Counted from the stretch's first letter, positions 41,716 through 52,250 are shown. The stretch: DNA of 64,000 bases from Muscardinus avellanarius (GCA_963383645.1 OY726560.1:87397093-87461092), one strand, 5' to 3'. Numbers and translations are program-made. The notes: a model not told the origin generated them from the sequence alone.

Positions 41716-41922
41716 ATTTTTGTGGTAGTGAACATGGAACCTAGGGGCATTGTACCTCTGAGCTACATTCCCTGCCCTATGTTTTAGTCTTTTTATTTTT
41801 GAAACGGTTCACACTGAGTTGTAAAGGCTTTGCTAAGTAGTTGAGGCTGTCCGGTAACTGCGATCCTCTGGTCTCCGCCTCCTGAATGCTGGGATTACAA
41901 ACATGTGCCACTATGTTTGGCT
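41716..41922 (-). mobile_element. B1-dID SINE, Bg-like, diverged
   Basis: Complete antisense copy, gtggtagtgaacatgg to cactatgtttggctt. Confidence 0.85.
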
Positions 41923-41945
41923 TCATTTTTAAAATATTTTTAATG

Positions 41946-42250
41946 GTACAGGGGATTAAAGCTATGACATTTTACCATTGATCGATCTACATTCCTATTT
42001 CTCTTTAAAATTATTTATTCATTTATTTATTCATTCTTTTTTGGTACTAGGGATTGAACCTAGTGGTACTCTACCTTCAAGTTATATATTAAGTTTCTTT
42101 TTTTTTTTTTTTTGTGGGTCTGGGGATTGAACCTAAGGGCATTCTACCTTCAAGTTATATTTTAAGTCTTTTTTTTGTGTGTGTCTGTGGGTCTGGGGAT
42201 TGAACCCAGGGCACTCAATCTCTAAGCTACACCCCCGCCCCATTTTTAAT

Positions 42251-42306
<56 letters not shown>

Positions 42307-42782
42307 TCATGGTACTGGGGGTGGAACCCAGAGGCTTTTTACCTCCGGGCTATACTCCCAGACCGTTTTTATATTTTTTTATTTGGAAACAGGGTCTCAC
42401 TAAGTTGCTGAGAGCCTCACTAAGTAGCTGAGGCTGGCTTCGAACCCATGTGATCCTCCTGTCTCAGCCTCCCAAGGGGATCACAAGCGTGCGCCACCAC
42501 GCCTGGCCTTAATTCTTTATTTTGATACAGGGTCTCACTAAGTTGCAGAAGGCCTCAGTATAAGTAACTAAGGCTGTCTGGGAACCATGGCCCTCCAGTC
42601 TCAGCTTCCCAAATGCTGGGATTACAAGCATGTGCCTCCACACCCAGCTCTATACATTCTTACTTTAGTTTTTATTTTGAAACAGGGTCTCACTAAATTG
42701 CTGAATCTGACCTCATACCTGCAGTCCTCCTGTCTTAGCTGTCTAAGTGCTGTGATTATAGGTGTGGGCCGCCACACTTGGC
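41946..42782 (-). mobile_element. Run of SINE right halves with nested type C
   Basis: ID-like scrap 41946-41998. Right halves at 42042-42095, 42114-42165 and 42189-42252. TTTC repeat 42253-42308. Full type C 42309-42507. Type B left half 42508-42648. Type A-like left half 42649-42782. The second and third right halves share ttcaagttatat, so one may be a local duplicate. Confidence 0.82.
42253..42308. repeat. (TTTC)n microsatellite
   Basis: Tail of the antisense type C SINE that follows. Confidence 0.96.
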
Positions 42783-42955
42783 ACCTTACTATTTTTTATA
42801 CATTTGTTTTAATATACTGTAATGAGCTTTTCTATTGGGAATAAAATTTCTTCTCCAGTCATTACTTATATATACCTAAACTCTTGAGTTTAAAATTAAT
42901 TGGTGTTTTTTTTTCTTTTTATACATTAATGAAGCTTTTTTTTTTTTTTGGCCAG

Positions 42956-43048
42956 GTTTTGTGGCACTTGGACATCTTCCGACGTAGTTTTAGGCAGCTT
43001 ACAACTCACAAGTGCATGGGAGATTCCTGCATCTTTTGTGCTCTCAAG
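42956..43048 (+). CDS. USP54: USP54 coding exon 2
   Basis: Thirty-one codons, [12 protein letters not shown]... to CIFCALK, with ggccag before and gtaagt after. It continues the reading from exon 1 (SALQ/VLWHL) without a shift, both junctions being phase 0. The segment forms the helix after the USP Cys box and holds Cys69, Cys74 and Cys77 (numbered from the start Met), of which the last two are spaced C-x2-C. It matches USP54 better than USP53, which I recall as having Gln and Val/Leu changes here. No stops or frame changes. Confidence 0.95.
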
Positions 43049-43210
43049 GTAAGTACTTCACATTTGTTTCTTTCTATTGTCTTTAGATTGCCAATTTGTC
43101 AGTATTGAGGGGATTTGGTTAATTAGGACAGTGGTAAAATTTTTACTGAGTTATCTTGTGGATTAGAGCAAACATGGGTGTGACCAGTTTTGTTTGCTTC
43201 AATGTATTAC

Positions 43211-43412
43211 TTGGGTGGGTGTGGTGGCACACTCTTATTAACCCCAGTACTTGGGAGGTTGAGACAAGAGGTAGTTGTTCTTGGCCAGCCTCAGGGACTT
43301 AAAGAGACCCTCCACAATTTAGTCAGATCCTGTTTCAAAATGAGGAATAAAAAATAGAGCTAGGAAAGTAGCTTAGAAGTAGAATGTCCCTGGGTTCATT
43401 CTCCAGTATTAC
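43211..43412 (+). mobile_element. B1-dID SINE, type B, diverged
   Basis: Sense copy, gggtgggtgtggtggcac to ctccagtatta. It lies 160 bases after the exon 2 donor. Confidence 0.88.
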
Positions 43413-43529
43413 TATGTGACTTAGGCTTTTTCTTCAGGAACTATTTTGCCTGCATACCTCTCTGTGGCATGATAAGATGTGATTCAAGTGTATTTTTACT
43501 TTTAGTATTTACCCGAAATGTTAATTTAA

Positions 43530-43634
43530 TTGGGCATAGTTTCCTAAACCTGTAATCCCAGTACTTGGGAGGCTGAGCCTGGATGATCCAGGGTTCCTGG
43601 CCAACCTCCTCAAGTTAGCCACAATGCTTGGCTT
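43530..43634 (+). mobile_element. SINE left half joined head to head to another
   Basis: Sense left half to about 43612, then antisense-type end (agccacaatgcttggctt). A rearranged or inverted pair. Confidence 0.7.
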
Positions 43635-43731
43635 CTCTTTCTTTTCTTTTCTTTTTTTTTTATTTTCTTATTAGCACAGTTAGTAGATTCATTATATCAG
43701 TTCTTTACTTCATGTTTTATCTGCCTCCAAC

Positions 43732-43932
43732 TTTTTTTTTTTTGCAGTACTGGGGATGGAACCCAGGGACATTCTACCTTTGAGCTACAACACCAGCCCA
43801 ATTTTTTATTCTTTATTTTGAAACAGGGTCTTGCTGAGTTGTAAAAGGCCTCACTAAGTAGTTGAGGCTGTCCTCCTGTCTCAGCCTCCCAAATGCTGGG
43901 GTTACATACAATATTGTGTCATTACGCCCGGT
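43732..43932 (-). mobile_element. B1-dID SINE, type B
   Basis: Antisense, gcagtactggggatgg to cattacgcccggtt, with a deletion before the ctcctgtctcagcc segment. Confidence 0.9.
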
Positions 43933-43950
43933 TCAAGTTTTTCTATTCTT

Positions 43951-44140
43951 TTTTTTTTTTTTTTTTGGTGGTACTGGGGTTCCTGGAAGCCCTTCTACCT
44001 CTGGGCTACACTCCCAGACCTATTTTGGAAACAGGGTCTCCTAAGCCAGCGCGCGCGGCTGGCTTCAAACCTGCGCGATCCTCCTGTCTCCGCCTCCCAA
44101 GCGCGGGGATTACAAGCTTGCGCCACCACGCCTGGCGTAG
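43951..44140 (-). mobile_element. B1-dID SINE, type D, very well preserved
   Basis: Perfect flanks gtttttctattctt at 43937-43950 and 44141-44154. CpG-rich; an extra GCGC in the linker (cagcgcgcgcggctgg). One of the youngest copies. Confidence 0.96.
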
Positions 44141-44165
44141 TTTTTCTATTCTTAAAAAAAAGGAG

Positions 44166-44300
44166 CCAGGCAGGCATGGTTGCACATACTTATAATCCCA
44201 GTACTTAAGAGATTGAGACAGGAAGATCAGAGGTTCAATGACAGCCTCAGTAAGTAGCTAGACTCTGCTCAACCTAGTTATACCCTGTAAAAAAAAAAAG
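44166..44300 (+). mobile_element. Type A SINE lacking the ID half
   Basis: Sense left part ending at accctgtaaaaaaaaaaa; the next SINE follows at once. Confidence 0.82.
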
Positions 44301-44305
44301 TTATC

Positions 44306-44490
44306 ACCTGGGTGTGGTGGCACACGCTTGTAATCCCAGCGTTTGGGAGGCGGAGACAGGAGGATTGTGCAGTTTCAAAGCCAGCCTCGCTGGCTTAAGA
44401 GACCCTGTTGCCAAATAAAAAATATAAAATAGGTCTGGGAGTGTAGCCTGGAGGTAAAAGGGTTCTATTCCCAGTACCACACACACAAAA
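44306..44490 (+). mobile_element. B1-dID SINE, type D
   Basis: Sense copy, acctgggtgtggtggcac to ttcccagtaccacac. The aaaagttat flank repeats as aaagagttat after it. Confidence 0.92.
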
Positions 44491-44503
44491 AAAGAGTTAT
44501 AAG

Positions 44504-44681
44504 ACTGATGTGATGGTACATGCCTATAATTTAGTACTTTGGTGGCTGAGACAGGAAGATCCCTGGTTTGAAGCTTCAGCAACTTAGGCTCTGTTTAAAA
44601 TAATAATAATTAGAGCTGGGGTGTAGTGTGGAGGTAGAATGCCCCTGGGTTCAATCCTTAGCACTATTAAAAACAAAAACA
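44504..44681 (+). mobile_element. B1-dID SINE, diverged with deletions
   Basis: Sense copy, gactgatgtgatggtaca to ccttagcactatta; the linker is shortened and holds an AAT repeat. Confidence 0.82.
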
Positions 44682-44786
44682 TGCCAGGTGTGGTGGTGCA
44701 CGTTTGGGAGGTGGAGACAGGAGGATCACGCTGCTTTGATGCCAGTCTCGCTGACCCTGTTTCAAAAAAAAAAGAGACCCTGTTTC

Positions 44787-44826
<40 letters not shown>

Positions 44827-44937
44827 TATTTATTTATTTATAGGTCTGGGAGTGTAGCCCGGAGGTAGAAGGGTTTCCAGGAACCCCAGTACCACCAAAA
44901 ACAAAACAAAACAAAACAAAAACAAACAAAATATATA
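44682..44937 (+). mobile_element. Type D SINE with internal TA repeat
   Basis: Sense copy lacking the cttgtaatccc box. The linker gaccctgtttcaaaaaaa is duplicated and followed by TA repeat (44804-44829), then a normal right half. AAAAC tail. Confidence 0.85.
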
Positions 44938-44939
44938 GG

Positions 44940-45138
44940 GCTGGGCCTGGTGGAGCAAAACTAATCCCAGTACTTGGGAGGCTGACAGGAGGATCACTTG
45001 TTTGAGGACATCCTCAGGGATTTCGTGAGGAGACCCTCAGCAATGTAGTCAGATGCTGTTTTAAGTTAAGTAAATCAAAGGGGACTGGGAATGTGCCTAT
45101 GAGATAGAATGTCCCTGGGTTCAATCCCCAGTACAAAA
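44940..45138 (+). mobile_element. B1-dID SINE, diverged
   Basis: Sense copy, gggctgggcctggtggagc to ccccagtaca. Confidence 0.84.
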
Positions 45139-45149
45139 TAAACACTTTT

Positions 45150-45360
45150 ATCTGGGCATGGTGGTATACACTGGTAATCCTAATACCTGGGAGACTGAGG
45201 CAGGAGAATCGCAGGTTCGCAGCCAGCCTCAGCTACTTTAGTGAGTCCCTTCACAACTTATTGAGACCCTGTTTGAAAATTAAGCATAAAAAGTAGGGCT
45301 GGGGGTATAGCTCGAAGGTAGAATGCCCCTGGGTTCAATCCCCAGTACCAGAAAAAAATT
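45150..45360 (+). mobile_element. B1-dID SINE, type B
   Basis: Sense copy, ttatctgggcatggtggt to ccccagtacca plus A tail. The sixth sense SINE unit in a row since 44166. Confidence 0.9.
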
Positions 45361-45477
45361 TTTTTAAATTATGGGACATAAATACAACGTATTCATCATT
45401 AAACTAGATTCTAGTCAGTATAGTAAGACAAGAAAAGCAAAAGACACAGTAATTAGGAAGAGAGAAAGCTGTTATTC

Positions 45478-45680
45478 GCCTGCCTCGCATTCCTCAGGCT
45501 CTGGATTTGATCTCAGCCCAAGGGAAAACAAAACAAAAATATCCCAATGTGTGCACAAAGTAGCATTGCCTACAGTTCTAGCTATTGGGAAGGCGAAGGC
45601 AGGAAGATTGCTGGAGCCCAGAGTTCAGGGTCAGTCTGGGCAATATAGCAAGACCCCATCTCAAAAAAGCCAACTGGTTA
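45478..45680 (+). mobile_element. Old ID fragment and old B1/pB1-like monomer
   Basis: 45478-45545 has ID-like ggctctggatttgatctc then an A/C tail. 45560-45672 has ctattgggaaggcgaaggc, gattgctggagcccag and agaccccatctcaaaa, as in an ancient 7SL-derived monomer. Confidence 0.68.
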
Positions 45681-45732
45681 TTGAATCTTCATTGTAAATA
45701 TTGGAATCATTCTGTTTATAAAGTCATCTACA

Positions 45733-45947
45733 GCCGGGTGTGGTGTCACATGCTTGTGATTCCAGCGCTTGGGAGGCGGAGACAGGAGGATCGTACAGAT
45801 TCGAAGCCAGCCTCAGCTAATTAGTGAGGCCCTCAGCAACCTAGTGAGACCGTTTCCAAATAAAATATAAAATAGGTCTGGGAGTATAGCGCGGAGTTAG
45901 AAAGCCTCTGGGTCCCACCCCAGTACCACACACACACACACACACAC
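45733..45947 (+). mobile_element. B1-dID SINE, type C, CA tail
   Basis: Complete sense copy; gtcatcta precedes (45723) and gtcatcta follows (45950). Confidence 0.93.
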
Positions 45948-46007
45948 AGAGTCATCTATGTTGTACACAGGTCTAGTTTGTCCTCACATGTATATGTTAT
46001 TTCTTTT

Positions 46008-46206
46008 TGTGTGTGTGTGTGGTACTGGGGATGGAACCCAGGTATTCTGCCTCCGAGCTACACCCCCAGCCCTATTTTTTATTTTGAAACAGGGTCTCAC
46101 TGAGTTGCAAAGGGCCTCACTAAGTAGCTGAGGCTGTCCTCAAACGGTGATCCCTCTGTTTCAGATGTAATGCTGGGATTACAAGTGTGCGCCACCACGC
46201 CTGGCT
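46008..46206 (-). mobile_element. B1-dID SINE, type B, GT tail
   Basis: GT run then a complete antisense copy; tatatgttatttc before and tatatggtatttc after. Confidence 0.93.
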
Positions 46207-46296
46207 CTATATGGTATTTCTTTGTGTAAATATATACTTTATTCTACTTCTGTCAGTTGATTGGATTGTTTCCAGCGTATTTGTGTATTTATATTT

Positions 46297-46571
46297 TGTG
46301 GTACTAGGGATTAAGCTCAGAGGCATTCTACCTCAAAGCTATACCCCAGCCCCCATTTTTAAATTGTGGTGCTGGGGATTGAAACCAGGGGCATTCTATC
46401 TAACTCCAGACTTTGTCCTCAGTCCTATTTTTTATTCTTTATTTGAAATAGAGTCTCACTAAGTTGTGGAGGGCCTTACTAAGTACCTCAGGCTGGCCAC
46501 AAACCTGTAATCTTCCTGTCTCTGCTTCCCCAAGTACTAGGATTACAAGTGTGCACCACTATGCCTGGTTG
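46297..46571 (-). mobile_element. Right-half fragment plus type B SINE
   Basis: 46297-46354 is a right half only. 46365-46571 is a complete antisense type B. Confidence 0.86.
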
Positions 46572-46621
46572 AAAAGAGATTTTTATATTGTGATTTTTGG
46601 TATCACTTTTTTCTTTTGGGG

Positions 46622-47029
46622 GGATTCTGGGGATTGAACCCAGGGACATTTTACCTCCAAACTATACCCCCTAGTCTCCCTTTTTTGTGGTACTAGATAT
46701 GGAACCCAGGAGCATTCTACCTCTGAGATATAACCCCAGCCCTATTTTATCTTTTATTTAGAAACAGGGTCTCACTAAGTGACAGAGGGCCTAAGTTGCT
46801 GAGGCTGGTCTTATCTTAACCTTGGGATCTTTTTGTTTGTCTCCCAAATACTGGGATTACATATGTGCGCTATCATGCCTGGCTCCCTTTTTATTTTTTA
46901 TTTTGAACAGATTCAAGCTAAATCATGGACGGTCTTAATAAGTTGCCTAGGCTGACCTTGAATATGTGATCTTCCTGTCTCAGCCTCCCAAGTACTGGGA
47001 TTGCAGGCATATGCCACCACTCCTGACTC
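46622..47029 (-). mobile_element. SINE split by a type B SINE, both antisense
   Basis: Host right half 46622-46680, host left half 46885-47029. The complete guest lies at 46686-46884. The left half resumes with ccctttttattttttatttt. Confidence 0.85.
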
Positions 47030-47046
47030 TTGGTATCATTTTATTT

Positions 47047-47476
47047 TCTGGGACTGGGGATTAAACTTATGGGTAAATGCATCCTTTAGAAAAATAATTA
47101 GTGTAGTAGTCTTAATATTTGTTTTCTAAAGTTGATACTGTGGGTTATTTTTGTGAACAAACAGCCTGATGTTTGGGACCTTTTTTCTCAAAATAAACAA
47201 GTCCTTATTAAACCGGGGGTGGGGGAGACTTATGGGTATTCTACCTCTGAGCTGTAGTTCCAGCCCTATTTTATTTTATTTTTTGAGGTACTGGAGTTAG
47301 AACCCAGGGGCCTTCTACCTCTGGGTTATGCCCCCGCCATATTTTATTTTTATTTTTAAACAGGGTCTCAGTAGTTTGATGAGAGTCTAATTTCTGAGGC
47401 TGTCCTCAAACCTGCAATCCTCCTGTTTCTGCCTCCCAAGTACTAGGATTAAAGGTGTGGGTCACCATACCCAGCT
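47047..47476 (-). mobile_element. Right half split by a foreign insert, then type A SINE
   Basis: Right half 47050-47075 continues at 47239-47275; a type A SINE follows at 47284-47476. acttatgggta stands at 47065-47075 and 47228-47238. Confidence 0.8.
47076..47227. other. 152-bp non-SINE insert of unknown origin
   Basis: Sequence unlike any repeat recognised in the window, bracketed by the 11-base duplication acttatgggta inside a SINE right half. It has an AATAAA near its end but no A tail, and finishes in a G-rich stretch. Confidence 0.6.
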
Positions 47477-47486
47477 GTTTCTTAGT

Positions 47487-47862
47487 TTTGTTTGTTTGTT
47501 TGTTTGTTTGCCTTGGTACTGGGGATTGAACCAAGGGGCATTCTACCTCCAAATTCTACCCTCCACCCTATTTTTTATTCTTTATTAAAATTTTATTTAA
47601 ATTAATTTCCTTATTTTGAAAGAGGATCTCACTACATTGCCAAGGTCCTCACTAAATAGCTGAGGCTTGCAGCGAAACTGTGATCCTTCTATGTCAGCCT
47701 TTCAAGTACTGGGATTACAAGTGTGTGCCACTATGTCCAGCTTGTTTTTTAGTTTTGAAATAGTGTCTGGCTAAGGTGCTGAAGCTGGTCTTGAACCTTC
47801 CTCCTCTTGTCTCAGCCTAATGGTAGTGGGATTAATGGGCATGTGCCACTACATCAGGCTGG
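47487..47862 (-). mobile_element. Type B SINE then a lone left half
   Basis: TTTG tail, full antisense copy 47511-47742 with an AT-rich linker expansion, then a left half at 47743-47862. Confidence 0.84.
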
Positions 47863-47924
47863 CATCACTTCTATTTAGGTCTATTAACCTAAGCCTTTCT
47901 GCCTCATTTGGTCAAGGAAAAGTG

Positions 47925-47929
<5 letters not shown>

Positions 47930-47969
<40 letters not shown>
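47930..47969. repeat. (GT)n microsatellite
   Basis: About 20 GT units in unique sequence (47863-48178), not next to a SINE. Confidence 0.97.
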
Positions 47970-47971
<2 letters not shown>

Positions 47972-48178
47972 GGTGAGGTTGATAGTGGGAAAGATCTCCT
48001 GAGGGAAGGATGAAGGCCTGGTATTATGTCAGCAAAGGAGTCCTCTGGTATACTGTGGTTAAGTTCTCTGTGGTGTTTAGAGTGTGAGGATACTTCTGTA
48101 CATTTAAGTCTCATTTTTTCACTTACTATTTAAGAGTTAAAGGAATATTTGGTGAGGCTAATAAGAATTTATTTTTGC

Positions 48179-48412
48179 CGGTTTATTTATTTATTTATTT
48201 ATTTATCTTCGGTGCTGAGGATGGAGCCCAGGGACATTCTACTACCTAAGAGCTACACCCCCAGCCCTATTTTTTATTCTGTATTTTGAAACCAGGTCTC
48301 ACTGAGTTGCAAAGGGCCTCACTAAGTAGCAGAGGCTGTCTGTGAACCATGATTCTCCTATCTCAGCCTCCCAAATGCTGGGATTACAAGCATGCACCAC
48401 CACACCTGGCTT
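48179..48412 (-). mobile_element. B1-dID SINE, type B, ATTT tail
   Basis: Complete antisense copy, tcggtgctgaggatgg to caccacacctggctt. Confidence 0.92.
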
Positions 48413-48439
48413 TGCTGTTTCTTCATGAACTGTTTGCAT

Positions 48440-48651
48440 TCTTTTTTTTAATGTGTGTGGTCCTGGGAATTGAACCCGGGGACAGTTTACTTCTGAGCTC
48501 TACTCTGGCTCTTTTTTTTTTTTTTTTTTTTTAGCTTGAAATATGGTCTCACTATATATCTGAGAGTTTTGCTAAGTTGTTAAGGCTGTTCTCCAACCTG
48601 AGATCCTCCTGTCTCAGCCTCTCAAATATTGGAATTACAGATGTCACCATT
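48440..48651 (-). mobile_element. B1-dID SINE, type A-like
   Basis: Antisense copy, gtggtcctgggaattg to acagatgtcaccatt, with a T run in the linker. Confidence 0.85.
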
Positions 48652-48663
48652 ACCGGTTGCATT

Positions 48664-48962
48664 TTTTTTTTTTTTTTTTACAGCACTAGGGATGGAACCC
48701 AGGGGCATTCTACCTTTGAGCCTACACCCCCCAGCCCATTTTTTATTATTATTTTTTGTGTGTGTGGTACTGAGGGTAGCACCCAGAGTCTTTCTACCTC
48801 TGGGCTATACTCCCAAACCCATTTTTATATTTTATTTGGAAACAGGGTCTCACTAAGTTTTGAGAGCCTCATTAAGTAGCTTAGGCTGGCTTCAAACCTG
48901 TGGTATCCTCCTGTTTCAGGCTCCCAAGTGCTGGGATTACAAGCATGAGCCACCATGCCTGG

Positions 48963-48995
<33 letters not shown>

Positions 48996-49178
48996 GGGTC
49001 TGGTGATGAAACCCAGGGGCATTTGACCTCCGAGCTACACCCCCTGCCCTAATTTTATTATTTATTAAAATAATAAATAATTATTTCACTGAGTTGCAGA
49101 GGGCCTCACTAAGTAGCTGAGGCTGTCTGTCAGCCTCCCAAATGCTGGGATTACAAGTGTGTACCACCATGTCCGGTT
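48664..49178 (-). mobile_element. Stack of three antisense SINE parts
   Basis: Right half 48680-48740; complete type C 48767-48963; TA repeat 48966-48992; type Bg 48994-49178 with an odd AT-rich linker. accggttgcatt (48652-48663) and accagttgcatt (49179-49190) bracket the whole. Confidence 0.85.
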
Positions 49179-49190
49179 ACCAGTTGCATT

Positions 49191-49433
49191 CTTTAATGTT
49201 AAGTTTGTTACATAAATTTTTTATTGCACAGACCTTTTCAAAACAAGATATCCAAAATTTCTTAATTTGAAGTACTCTTCAGTTGTTATAACTTGCCAAT
49301 TCTGCAAAATTAGATTTTATTATGTTGGAATATAACTGTTTACTCTAATACCACTGTTAAGGAAAACAGAAATGCCAAACATGTTTCTAGATGAATCAGA
49401 GGCTGGCCAGCTTTTGTTTGTTTGTTTATTTAT
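49191..49433. other. Unique intronic block
   Basis: About 240 bp, AT-rich, no feature recognised. Confidence 0.5.
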
Positions 49434-49490
49434 TTTGGTACTGGGAATTGAGCCTAGAGGCATTCTGCCTTTGAGTGACATCCCCAGCCC
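49434..49490 (-). mobile_element. Lone SINE right half
   Basis: ttggtactgggaattgagc to ccccagcccag; no left half. Confidence 0.8.
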
Positions 49491-49527
49491 AGTTTTATTT
49501 CTTATCTGGAGTGTTTAAATGAGGGAT

Positions 49528-49730
49528 TTGACAGGTCTTGGTGGTGCCTGCCTGTAATCTCAGTACTTGGGAGGCTGAGACAGGAGGATTGCAGGTTTGA
49601 AGTCAGCCTCAGCAGTTTATAGAGGCTCTCAGCAACTTAGCGAGACCCTGGTTCCAAATTAAAAAAAAAAAAAAGGCTGAAAATATAGCCTAGGAGTAGA
49701 CTGCCCCTGGGTTCAATCCCCAGTACCAAA

Positions 49731-49769
<39 letters not shown>

Positions 49770-49771
49770 AT
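49528..49771 (+). mobile_element. B1-dID SINE, type A/C mix, AAAT tail
   Basis: Sense copy ending ccccagtacc and an (AAAT)n tail at 49729-49771. Confidence 0.88.
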
Positions 49772-50929
49772 TTGCCCCTCTATATTCCAGTTGAAAGATG
49801 TATATCCTTCTTCCTTTCCATTTATGTACTTTGCCTTACACCAACTCCTACTTATTATACTTATTATAGGCATTATTATACTTATTATAGGCATTCTGTG
49901 AGCATCTTTTGGTTCATGATGTCTATTATTTTTTGTTTTTTCTTCTGCTTCGTGATTCTCTGTTAGTCAGTGTTCTTGTGAGTTGTTGATCTTCACCAGG
50001 TACAATAGAATGTGTTGCATCCAGGCCTTAAAATTGTTTTATGGTGACTTGTACATATTTGTGAAAATTCATTTCTTTTGGTCCTACAAAATGTACTTTT
50101 CTCCTATACTACTTGATATTAAGCCTTTAGAGTAATTTCTGCCTCAAAACTTTGCATGCAAATTATTAATGATGGCTTTCATTGAAAATAATTTGAGTCG
50201 TATTGTTTTCTTACTTTGAACCATACCGCTTGTCAACTGTGACTTAGCAAATAGGAGGTTGTATACTAATTACCCTGTCCCCAAAAACTCCAGATTAATT
50301 CTCATCTATTTTTTTCCCTGACCTTAATTGTCATTGCATAGATTCCAGAGTTCTTATTTATTATTCATATTGGATCTGCTTGTACATCCCCAGCCCCCAG
50401 GGTATGGCTTTACTTTGGTGTTGGCTTATTTATTTATTTCTATCCACGGGAGGAAATCCGTCCTCTGTACTTAGTATGCTACAAAGATTTTGTTCTTTTT
50501 CCAGGGATTGTACTAGAGGCTTTGCAGTGCCAGGATGTAGGACAGAGTGTTTTTTGTTATAGGCAAAGAAGAATGTTGCATTGATTGATTAAACTCAACA
50601 AGTCTCAATTAGTAATTTTTCTTTTAAGAAAGCTAGTAATAAGGCATAAAGGCTGGGAAATGGGGCTAATGGGTGGTGGGCTGGTGGAGAGGAAGTAGTG
50701 TTTTGTATATAACATGTATGTACTGGAATGTCTGTATTTGGAGAGCAGTTAGATTGTTCTGATGGGACAGGAAGGTATGTGTTCCACTGATAGTCTACTT
50801 GTTAATTGGGGGGAGGGGACTTGAGTGCTCCGGAAAAAAATGCCTTAAGTTTTTTGAGTTGTACTAGTTCCTTATTGGGTACTGAAACATCAGCACAGGG
50901 AATAAAGTGGTAGAAGACATCATTTTCTT
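49772..50929. other. Unique intronic block, 1.16 kb
   Basis: SINE-free. A short tandem repeat of ttatacttattataggcat lies at 49853-49893. No exon was recognised on either strand. Its length without SINEs is unusual for this window. Confidence 0.5.
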
Positions 50930-51070
50930 TCTTTTTTTTTTTTTTTTGGTAGTGGGGTTGAACCTAGGGGCATTCTAACTGAGTTATACTCTCAACCCCT
51001 TTATTTTTTATTTTGAATGAAATGGAATCTTGCTAATTTGAGGCTGTCCTCAAATCCAAGATCCTTCTTC
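50930..51070 (-). mobile_element. Truncated antisense SINE
   Basis: Right half complete; left half ends early at gatccttctt. Confidence 0.8.
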
Positions 51071-51242
51071 CAAACTATTTAAAGCAGGAAATTAGATTTC
51101 TAGTATGTTTACTGGAAATTTTAGCTAGTGATAAACAGCACACACATAAGGAAGTATGTTCTTATGGTCTAATCTAAGTATCACCTACTTGTGTTTAACT
51201 TCCTTGTTTTGATTGCCTATAGATATGAGCATATTTGTATGT

Positions 51243-51424
51243 TCTTTTTTTTTTCTTTCGCCTCCAATACTGGGGATGGAACCCAGGGGCATTCTACCTC
51301 CCAGCTATACCCCAGCCCTATTTTTTATTCTTTATTTTGAAACAAGGTTTCACTGAGTTGCAAAGGGCCTCACTAAGTAGTTTCCCAAATGATGAGATTA
51401 CAAGTGTGTGCAACCTTGCCCAGT
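51243..51424 (-). mobile_element. B1-dID SINE, type B, internal deletion
   Basis: caatactggggatgg to caaccttgcccagtt; the middle of the left half is missing. Confidence 0.88.
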
Positions 51425-51479
51425 TATATGTCTTTCTTTCTTTTCTTTTCTTTTTTCTTTTTTTGGTGATACTGGATTT

Positions 51480-51481
<2 letters not shown>

Positions 51482-51531
<50 letters not shown>

Positions 51532-51905
51532 TACTAGGGTTCCTGGAAACCCTTCTAATCCGGGCTACACTCCCAGACCTATTTTTATATTTTTTAAAAT
51601 TTGGAAACAGGGTCTCTTAAGCCAGCCTAGCTGGCTTCAAACCTGCTCGATCCTCCTGTCTCCACCTCCCAAGTGCGGGGGGCAAGTGCGTTGATTACAA
51701 GCATGCATCACCATGCCTGGCTTGGTACTGGGGTTTCCAGAAGCCCTTCTACCTTCGGGCTACACTCCCAGAGCTATTTTTATATTTTTATTTTGAAAAA
51801 GCATCTCTTAAGCCAACGAGACTGGCTTTGAACCTGCGCGATCCTCCTGTCTCTGCCTCCCAAGCGCGGGGATTACAAGTGTGTGCCACCATCCCCAGCA
51901 TCCAG
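51482..51905 (-). mobile_element. Two type D SINEs in tandem after a (GT)n tail
   Basis: GT run 51482-51529; type D 51530-51720 and 51722-51898, same orientation. tatgtcttt precedes (51427) and follows (51909) the pair. The first has a small insertion (ggggggcaagtgcg). Confidence 0.9.
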
Positions 51906-52036
51906 TTGTATGTCTTTTGATTAACCTTTCTTAAATCTTAAAGTCCAGCCAGGCAGTGGCTAATCTAAATACTCTCAACTAATTAAAACATTGGAATAAA
52001 TTGGGTCCTATAAAATTGAATCCTATCCTTTTAAGT

Positions 52037-52250
52037 TCAAGCCTGGCATGGTGGCACATGCTTGTAATCCCAGTATTTGGGAGGCTGAGACAAGAAGATT
52101 GCGGGTTGTGGCCAGCAACTTAGTGAGGTCCTCTGCAACTTAGTGAGACTCTGTTTCCATATAAAAGAATAAAATATGACTAGGGGTATAGCTCAGAGGT
52201 AGAATGTGCATGGATTCTATCTCCAGTACCATCAAAAAAAAATTTTTTTT
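52037..52250 (+). mobile_element. B1-dID SINE, type B
   Basis: Sense copy, caagcctggcatggtggc to ctccagtaccatc. Confidence 0.9.

Larger units (their letters stand above)
29754..42955 (+). other. USP54: USP54 intron between coding exons 1 and 2
   Basis: Intron of about 13.2 kb, gtaagg at the donor and a T-rich tract plus ggccag at the acceptor (42951-42955). Phase 0. It hosts a decayed provirus, MIRs and many SINEs on both strands. No other exon was recognised in it. Confidence 0.85.

Noticed and set aside
46207..46296. Possible L1 fragment
   Set aside because: cagttgattggattgtttcc recalls a common L1 stretch, but the match is too short to annotate.
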